From JBHELQ01 sp046262995 (GTDB lineage Bacteria > Actinomycetota > Thermoleophilia > Solirubrobacterales > Thermoleophilaceae), in NCBI GenBank assembly GCA_046262995.1, contig JBHELQ010000005.1, forward strand, positions 1 to 6,355: a DNA stretch of 6,355 nt, given 5' to 3'. The position numbers were made by a program, and so were the translations under genes. Under the pieces are notes generated by a model. That model was not told where the DNA came from and ran no database searches. It worked only from the letters and a program-made list of their open reading frames with translations. Position 1 is the stretch's first letter. Each line of letters opens with the position of its first letter. Of the stretch, positions 5,743 to 6,355 are shown one piece after another.

Positions 5743-5748
5743 AGTGTA
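5743..5748 (-). promoter_or_regulatory. -10 hexamer of the tRNA-Thr gene
   Basis: On the minus strand TACACT lies ten bases before the 5' end of the tRNA. It matches TAnnnT. A -35 like TTGACA is not found at 16-18 bases. It sits within an inverted repeat, CGTGGC (5732-5737) / GCCACG (5749-5754), that may be accidental or an operator. Confidence 0.4.
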
Positions 5749-5788
5749 GCCACGGGGCGAGCCGGTCCGCCGGCGTCCTTCGACGGGC

Positions 5789-6091
5789 GTGGAGGTCGTG
5801 GTCGCCCGCTCCTTTCGCCACCGGCTGATCGGCCTGGCGCTTCGGCGCGAGCCGCCCGGCCACGCGCTGCTGATACCGGACTGCCGCTCGGTGCACACCT
5901 TCGGCATGCGCTTTCCGATCGACCTCTTCTGGCTCGACGAGTGGGGTTGGCCGATCCGGGTCGACAGGGCGGTCGGGCCCCGGCGGCTGCTCGCATGCCG
6001 GCGGGCCAGCGCCGTTCTCGAGGTGCCCGCGGATCACGCGCGCGGTCTCTGCGGGATCCTTCCGTGCGCGGGAAGTGGCTGCCACGGCTAA
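5789..6091 (+). CDS. DUF192 family protein (100 aa)
   Basis: The DUF192 core is clear: LLIPDCRSVHTFGMRFPIDLFWLDE (residues 27-51), with the conserved Cys32, His36-Thr37, Met40-Arg41-Phe42-Pro43-Ile44-Asp45 and the following Leu-Asp. A later strand reads ASAVLEVPA. An N-terminal LIGLALRR matches the family's 'GLm.r' entry. Family function is not established. Many members are exported, but no signal peptide is visible here. The only far-upstream option is blocked by an in-frame TAG at 5747, so the start is GTG 5789 or GTG 5798; a GGAGG at 5791-5795 would be only two bases from the latter. The tail (RGLCGILPCAGSGCHG) is unusually Cys/Gly-rich and unlike the family's usual end. It overlaps the next gene by 17 bases and is divergent from the tRNA. 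Confidence 0.85.
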   Translation: MEVVVARSFRHRLIGLALRREPPGHALLIPDCRSVHTFGMRFPIDLFWLDEWGWPIRVDRAVGPRRLLACRRASAVLEVPADHARGLCGILPCAGSGCHG

Positions 6092-6355
6092 CAGCTTGTC
6101 CGATTCGCTCCTCGAGCGTGCCTATCGCAGGTTCGGGCCGCGGTACCTCCCGCGCGTGCTGACTCTGCAGCAGCAGCTCCTCTATCCGGTGATCGCGGCC
6201 GCCATCGCGGGGCTGTCGGCGTACGTCGACATGTCACTCGGCGAGTTCGTTCGCCTCGTGCTGCTCGGCTGCTTCTTCCAGTTCGTCTACAGCGTGGTGA
6301 CCGCGTTCGTGGCGCAGCGGCTGATCGAGCCGATCGTCCAATGGCAGCGCGGCGC
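6075..6355 (+). CDS. N-terminal fragment of a two-helix membrane protein (truncated by the window edge)
   Basis: The frame opens at GTG 6075 (MAATANSLSDSLLERAYRRFG...) and is open to the right edge for 93 codons. A soluble leader (1-33) is followed by a hydrophobic segment (about 35-51, LLYPVIAAAIAGLSAYV) and another (about 58-80, FVRLVLLGCFFQFVYSVVTAFVA). The final residues, QRLIEPIVQWQRG, look like the amphipathic exit of a sensor-type membrane module. The layout recalls membrane-bound adenylate/guanylate cyclases or HAMP-containing sensors of actinobacteria, but no cyclase or kinase domain is inside the window, so this is a guess. The start overlaps the end of the DUF192 frame by 17 bases, in another frame, with no strong Shine-Dalgarno (GGGAA), hinting at translational coupling. 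TTG 6096 is an alternative start. Confidence 0.7.
   Translation, partial: MAATANSLSDSLLERAYRRFGPRYLPRVLTLQQQLLYPVIAAAIAGLSAYVDMSLGEFVRLVLLGCFFQFVYSVVTAFVAQRLIEPIVQWQRG

Noticed and set aside
1..6355. CRISPR arrays, insertion sequences, phage or toxin-antitoxin modules
   Set aside because: No direct repeats with regular spacing, no terminal inverted repeats with transposase, and no such gene products were seen. The lone tRNA-Thr shows no integrase or repeated tRNA 3' end nearby.

Overview
This is a GC-rich window (third codon positions mostly G or C, frequent GTG starts, no long A/T stretches) with a dense, ordinary chromosomal layout. Several -10-like TAnnnT hexamers lack a strong -35, one gene appears to be leaderless, and the set includes an MptA/FolE2-type cyclohydrolase, PgsA, a small DUF3817-like protein and a lone Clp N-domain protein. 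Together these suggest an actinobacterium, perhaps of the Thermoleophilia (Solirubrobacterales/Gaiellales) type. That placement is inference from composition and gene types, not from a marker gene.

Left part (1-1576): the C-terminal part of a GTP cyclohydrolase of the FolE2/MptA family enters from the left edge. It is followed by a small stand-alone protein with two degenerate Clp N-terminal repeats. That gene ends tail-to-tail with pgsA on the minus strand, the two stop codons sharing the tetranucleotide CTAG. Two hairpins lie just beyond, inside the end of pgsA.

Minus-strand operon (2297 down to 998): a lone cyclic-nucleotide-binding-domain protein, a DUF3817-like small membrane protein and pgsA (phosphatidylglycerophosphate synthase) are tightly spaced. 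A good promoter candidate (TTTGCA, 17 bp, TAGGGT) lies only a few bases before the first GTG, so the transcript may be nearly leaderless.

Middle (about 2389-5270, plus strand): transcribed away from that operon is a membrane-anchored TPR protein of unknown role. A 9-bp hairpin separates it from a full-length APC-superfamily amino acid permease of the cationic amino acid transporter type. Two hairpins follow the permease.

Right part (5324-6355): a small dimeric alpha/beta-barrel (ABM-like) protein has a clear promoter hexamer and ribosome binding site. A minus-strand tRNA-Thr(CGT) gene, a small DUF192 protein, and the N-terminal part of a two-helix membrane protein running off the right edge follow. 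The last two reading frames overlap by 17 bases.

I see no mobile element, CRISPR array, phage gene or defence cassette. The least explained items are the TPR membrane protein, the lone Clp_N protein, the lone CNB protein and the truncated membrane protein at the right edge.
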